Below, piece after piece: positions 60,380 through 64,000 of a stretch of 64,000 nucleotides of DNA. The number at the start of each line of letters is the position of its first letter. Positions within the stretch are counted from its first letter, which is position 1. The DNA is from Epiperipatus broadwayi (Eukaryota; Onychophora; Udeonychophora; Euonychophora; Peripatidae). The notes beneath the pieces were generated by a model. It did not search any database. It saw only the letters and a list, made by a program, of their open reading frames with translations, and was not told the origin of the DNA. The stretch is from the NCBI GenBank assembly GCA_028023455.1, contig JAQFVV010000013.1, positions 12,376,579 to 12,440,578 on the forward strand, read 5' to 3'. The position numbers and the translations under genes were made by a program.

Positions 60380-60740
60380 ATAATTAATTAGTGGCTTCCA
60401 GACATTAAGTATTATCACAATGGGTTGACTTATAGAGTTATTTGCCATTGTCATGTGAGCAGCTTCTTTGAATTTTCTTTTTAATATTTTTTCCTCTATA
60501 TCAAATAATTTTGTATTTTTCTATTCAAAAAGTATGTTCATTTATATATACTTTAGATATATCTGCTTTTTCTTTTATAATCATCAGTTTATGCTTTTTC
60601 AACCACTTTTCAATGGAATGACTTGTCTCACAATTTAATCCGCACACATTTACATGGTATTCCATAGATGTAGCTTTTGTTTTTCAGCATTTCAAGTTCA
60701 GGTTTTGTAGATGTTAGAAATTCCTTTTAGGGTGGTATGG
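60380..60740 (-). pseudogene. Penelope GIY-YIG endonuclease relic (main copy)
   Basis: Near 60590-60680 the minus strand reads a Cys-Gly, then C-E-T-S-H-S-I-E-K-W-L-K-K-H-K, matching the GETxRSIExRLKEHK part of GIY-YIG domains of Penelope-like elements, with the Gly replaced. The domain nicks target DNA in active relatives. Confidence 0.75.
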
Positions 60741-60759
60741 CTTTGACAACTTGTGCAGA

Positions 60760-62480
60760 TGTTCTTTAGTTTATCTATTATTGACGATGTGTATGAATAC
60801 ACTTTAGAACCAGTAATTGTTTTTCTTTTGGTGTTTCCTTTTGCTTATTAAAGATTTTCTTAATGATAGCTGATAAATAACCATTCTTCATGACAGTTTG
60901 TTCTATGTAGATCTATGCTTTTCTAAACTACTGGTTCATAGTGAAAGTATAACTTCATGTTTTGTGTTTACAATGTGAATGAATATATATGCTAAGTATT
61001 TTGGTATGTGGTGTTGGGTTTTTTGTAAATTGTAGTTTTCATTTTATGAAAGAAACTTGTCACCAGAACATCTAAGAATATCATTTTTTGTTCTTATTCT
61101 GATTCTACTATGATTTTAATGGAAGAGGATATGTTATTGGTGAGCATCAGAATATTTGTAATAGCACTTCACTATGTGGTTATGCCACAAATGTATCATC
61201 AACATGATAAAGTCAAATTTAAAACAGATTTGGAATATATCCATGGTTATGGTTTCAAATTCTTCAATGTAAATATATCTAAGTAGTAATGATGGTGGTG
61301 AACCCATAGCCACCCCTTGATTTTGTTGGAAGAATTTCATATTATATTCAAAGTATGATGTTATGCAGAATATTAATAGTCCCATTATACTATCAGTAGG
61401 AATGTCAGTTCTGTTTTATAAGCTGTTATTGCTATTTAATCATTTCCTTACAAAAACAATGCCTCGTCACAGGATACATTTGTGAATAAACTTTCCACAT
61501 CAATGCTTAATATGTTAGATCTTTAATTTTCATGTTCTTGATTAATTCTACAATCCTGAAAAAGGACTATGTCTTATATACCAAAGGACTAAGAACTTTG
61601 AGAAGAAATGTTGAGAAGTTTAGGTCAGATGAATTTCTAGAACTAACATTAGGTCTTAATGGAAAATGATCTTTATGGATTTTAGATAGATTATAGAAAT
61701 GAGGAATTTTGCTGAAATGTTATTTTATCTTTTTCTGAATCAGTGGAAGTATCTGCAATGCTTTCTGAGTAATGTTCGTAATTTTGTTTCTGTACTCAAT
61801 ATTGGATTTTTTGCCACTTTTTTGTATTGGCCTACTGTGAGGAGTTCTTGTATTTTGTTATCATGGTCATTTGTAACCATTACAACTACATCATTGACTT
61901 TGTCAACAGGGAGAATAATTATAGATTTTTATACTCTGAAAAATATAATAATGTTTCTTTCATCATAGGAACTATTTGATTTCAATTTTTGATGTCTCTC
62001 AGATTTTTTTTATCATAATTCTGATGCTTCTTTTAAAGATAATTTTTGGGTGACTTTCTTAGTTGTTGCCATTTTATCTAATAAAAGAATATTAGGTGGT
62101 ATGATAGCAAAGTTTAATCTTTTTCCAGAACAGAAATTTCAACATTTGTTAAATGTTTAAAACTAAGATTTTTAATAGTGAATCTGGTAGTTGTTTGATG
62201 CAGTATGACTTTTGATCCATGTTAGTTTACAAGTTTTTTCTTTTGACATTCTTTTATTTTTCTATGTAATTTAAAATATTATATTTTTACTGCTTTATCT
62301 CTTGTGAAGACTTTGTTAATAAGTTTATTATTTAGAAAGTGACTTATATTACCAATGGAATGCAAGATTTGATGCTTGAAAAAACTTTGAACTTACTTTA
62401 TGAGAATTTTCTCAAATCTCTGGGAGCAAATTGGAGATTGTAGTTGCAACCCTTAGGAACTGTTCCTTTAGATTTACATT
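60760..62480 (-). pseudogene. Penelope-like reverse transcriptase relic
   Basis: Blocks in order along the minus strand: EKGLNFAIIP near 62100-62130; a DKVND (normally DKG) block near 61890-61920; LSKIHKDHFPLRP near 61650-61690; VDVESLFTNV near 61470-61500 (motif A region); FFQQNQGVAMGSPPS near 61290-61340 (motif B); and Y-H-VDDTFV at 61184-61210 (catalytic Asp pair, in a frame different from the preceding block). This set is characteristic of Penelope-like elements and unlike LINE or LTR polymerases. Stops and shifts throughout. Confidence 0.88.
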
Positions 62481-62949
62481 TACATGAGAAAGTTAATTGA
62501 TTTTCTATTTTGGCCAGTTTCAGACATAATTTTTCAGAATGTCTAAAGATTTACATAGTATCAGGTCCATAACAAATACTTAGTGTTTTTCTAAAGCTTT
62601 GTGCTAATAAAATTGTAGTATTGATTATATGTTGGACTATTTCCATCATCTAACATTAAATGTTGAATATCTTTAGAAAAATTTTAAACTTCATTTAAAC
62701 TCTCCATATACATTCAACTGTTTTATTCAGATTAGTGTATAATACAACATTTTGAGTAATATCATTCTCCTCTATTCTTCAAGTGTTTCTGGTTTGGCTA
62801 GTGAAAGTTCTATCATGAGAATTAAACTGGATATTTAAATTCATTAATATTGAATTTAAAGTAACACTTTAACCAAGCTATTCTGTGAAAAGCAACATTT
62901 CAGTAGAAATTTCCTATACTTATCTAAAAGAGACCTCCTGACTTCTTCA

Positions 62950-63290
62950 CTTTTTTCTTAAGAACAAGATTAATTAGTGGATTCCATGCAATATGTTTTA
63001 TCACACTAGGTTTTATTAGGGGTTATTTACTATTATAATGTGAGCAGCTTCTTCAAATTTTTTTATTTGTATTTTTTCCTATATATACAATATTTTTGAT
63101 TTTCCCACAGTTTGCTACTTTAAATATATGTTTTCTCTTTTCTAACCATCAGTTTATGCTTTTTCAATTGCTTTTCAATAGGGTATCTTGGTCTCACCAA
63201 TATATATCCTGCCACATTCATATAGTATCCCATAAATACAGTTTTTGTTTTTCAGCATTTCAACTTTAGATTTTGTAGATGTTAGATTCT
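62950..63290 (-). pseudogene. Penelope GIY-YIG endonuclease relic (partial copy)
   Basis: At about 63190-63240 the minus strand encodes ECGRIYIGETKIP, a classical second half of the GIY-YIG core (CGxxYIGET), followed after a frame change by a Lys-Lys-His-Lys segment. Better preserved than the main copy at this site. Confidence 0.8.
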
Positions 63291-63444
63291 TCATAGTGTG
63301 GTATAGTTTTAGTCCAGTATACAATTAATATTATTTTTTGATAATTTAGTTATATTTTAAAATTTGTATAAAAAATATCATAGCAATTAAAGAATAAATC
63401 ATTATTGATGAAATGTGTAGCATTATGTGCTGAGTTATATATAT

Positions 63445-63753
63445 ATGTCAACAGATGGCTTTCTACCAAAAACTCCGTCAAGCATTTGTTTACATAAACG
63501 TCAGAGCATGCATTCACTATCTCTAACTTTAATTCCACTTTCAGATCATGATTTCAAGCTATTTGCTATCATCAGTGAAAGACAGGAATTTCAGAAACTG
63601 TTTCTGAAATTCCTGTCTTTCACTGACGATAGCAAATAGCTTGAAATCATGATCTGAAAGCTGAATTAAAGTTAGAGATAGTGAATGCATGTTCTGACGT
63701 TTATGTAAACAAACGCTTGATGGAGTTTTTAGTAGAACGCCATCTGTTGACAT
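63445..63753. mobile_element. 309-base near-perfect palindrome (foldback element)
   Basis: Left arm from ATGTCAACAGATGGC, right arm to GCCATCTGTTGACAT, centred on CTG at 63598-63600. The arms are co-linear without visible indels and differ at only a few positions, so a transcript would form a hairpin of about 150 base pairs with a 1-3 base loop. Open frames on both strands are mirror images. It lies just upstream (minus-strand sense) of the Penelope-like element. No terminal target duplication is evident. Confidence 0.85.
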
Positions 63754-64000
63754 AAATACAAGCGTTAGCAAGTTTTTAACTTGTTTTTTGTATTTCATAT
63801 ATATATTACTAAACAGGCATCAAGTTATAAAATGTATCATAATTGTATAGTTTAAATAATATATGTTTATATGTTCAAATGTATTTATTTATTATAGCTC
63901 TAAAAAAAACTGTATTCAATCAAAATTGAAAAAAAGTTTTATCAAGTAAAAAATAAATTATTTCATTATAAAAAGTGTATAAAGAAAGGAATATTTATTT

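Larger units (their letters stand above)
59990..63340 (-). mobile_element. Penelope-like element with a second partial copy in tandem
   Basis: Minus-strand element. The main copy runs from about 62600 down to 59990: reverse transcriptase, GIY-YIG endonuclease, then an untranslated end. Upstream (62620-63340) lies a second copy of only the endonuclease and untranslated end, co-linear with 59990-60740 (both contain TTGAATATCTTTAGAAAAAT and TCTTCACTTTTTT). A partial copy head-to-tail upstream of a fuller one is the pseudo-LTR arrangement typical of Penelope-like elements. Multiple shifts and stops show decay. Confidence 0.85.

Noticed and set aside
60575-60600. CTGATGA on the minus strand inside the Penelope-like element
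   Set aside because: It lies within the endonuclease coding text and has no stem II followed by GAAA in the right geometry.
62510-62580. Hairpin AGACAT/ATGTCT followed by GAAAC on the minus strand near the Penelope 5' end
   Set aside because: The CTGANGA element does not sit at the base of that hairpin, so no hammerhead geometry; perhaps an eroded one.
63427-63798. Similar open frames on both strands
   Set aside because: Produced by the 309-base palindrome.

Overview
The window is strongly AT-rich animal (metazoan) DNA, apparently from an invertebrate with an intron-rich, transposon-laden genome. It has no operons, ribosome binding sites or bacterial genes. It does contain GT-AG splice signals, a secretory signal-peptide exon, and many decayed retroelements: Ty3/gypsy-like LTR elements, non-LTR LINEs of at least three kinds, and a Penelope-like element. 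It also has a tiny tRNA-derived SINE, MITE-like hairpins and microsatellites. I cannot name the species; the base composition and repeat mix would fit a cnidarian such as Hydra, a flatworm, a mollusc or an arachnid.

Only one host gene is supported. A signal-peptide exon (38538-38607, +) and a SnoaL-like/DUF4440-type exon (54418-54561, +) are joined by compatible phase-1 splice sites across a 15.8 kb intron. The rest of that gene should lie to the right of the window, and its 5' UTR to the left of 38537. Almost everything inside the intron is mobile DNA: two RTE-clade LINEs in opposite orientations, several short ribozyme-bearing repeats, a SINE, MITE-like palindromes and small hairpin elements.

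Layout. 0-5 kb: an unrecognised, decayed, minus-strand coding-like block and microsatellites. 5-10 kb: a LINE 5' part (PHD-like ORF1 plus start of endonuclease) followed by a Ty3/gypsy-type element with two LTRs, zinc-knuckle and protease relics. 10-17.6 kb: AT-rich DNA without a recognisable gene. 17.7-23.6 kb: a well-delimited non-autonomous LTR element (1.7 kb LTRs, perfect TGTACC/GGTACA ends, purine tract, gag-like coiled coil). 24-30 kb: an LTR fragment and a Jockey/CR1-type LINE. 31-32.5 kb, 35-38 kb, 44-46 kb and 52.9 kb: short repeats with hammerhead-ribozyme-like cores. 38.7-50 kb: two RTE elements and insertions. 56-59.6 kb: another LINE with a duplicated 3' end. 60-63.3 kb: a Penelope-like element (reverse transcriptase plus GIY-YIG endonuclease) preceded by a second partial copy, then a 309 bp palindrome.

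The most interesting signal is a set of three sequence-unrelated families of hammerhead-like motifs (CTGANGA, stem II hairpin, GAAA, tiny stem III, and flanks that pair as stem I). Seven copies are listed. Two families sit in head-to-tail and foldback repeats of the kind described for Penelope-like elements and retrozymes. All seven deviate from the canonical closing pair of stem II, so activity is inferred, not shown.
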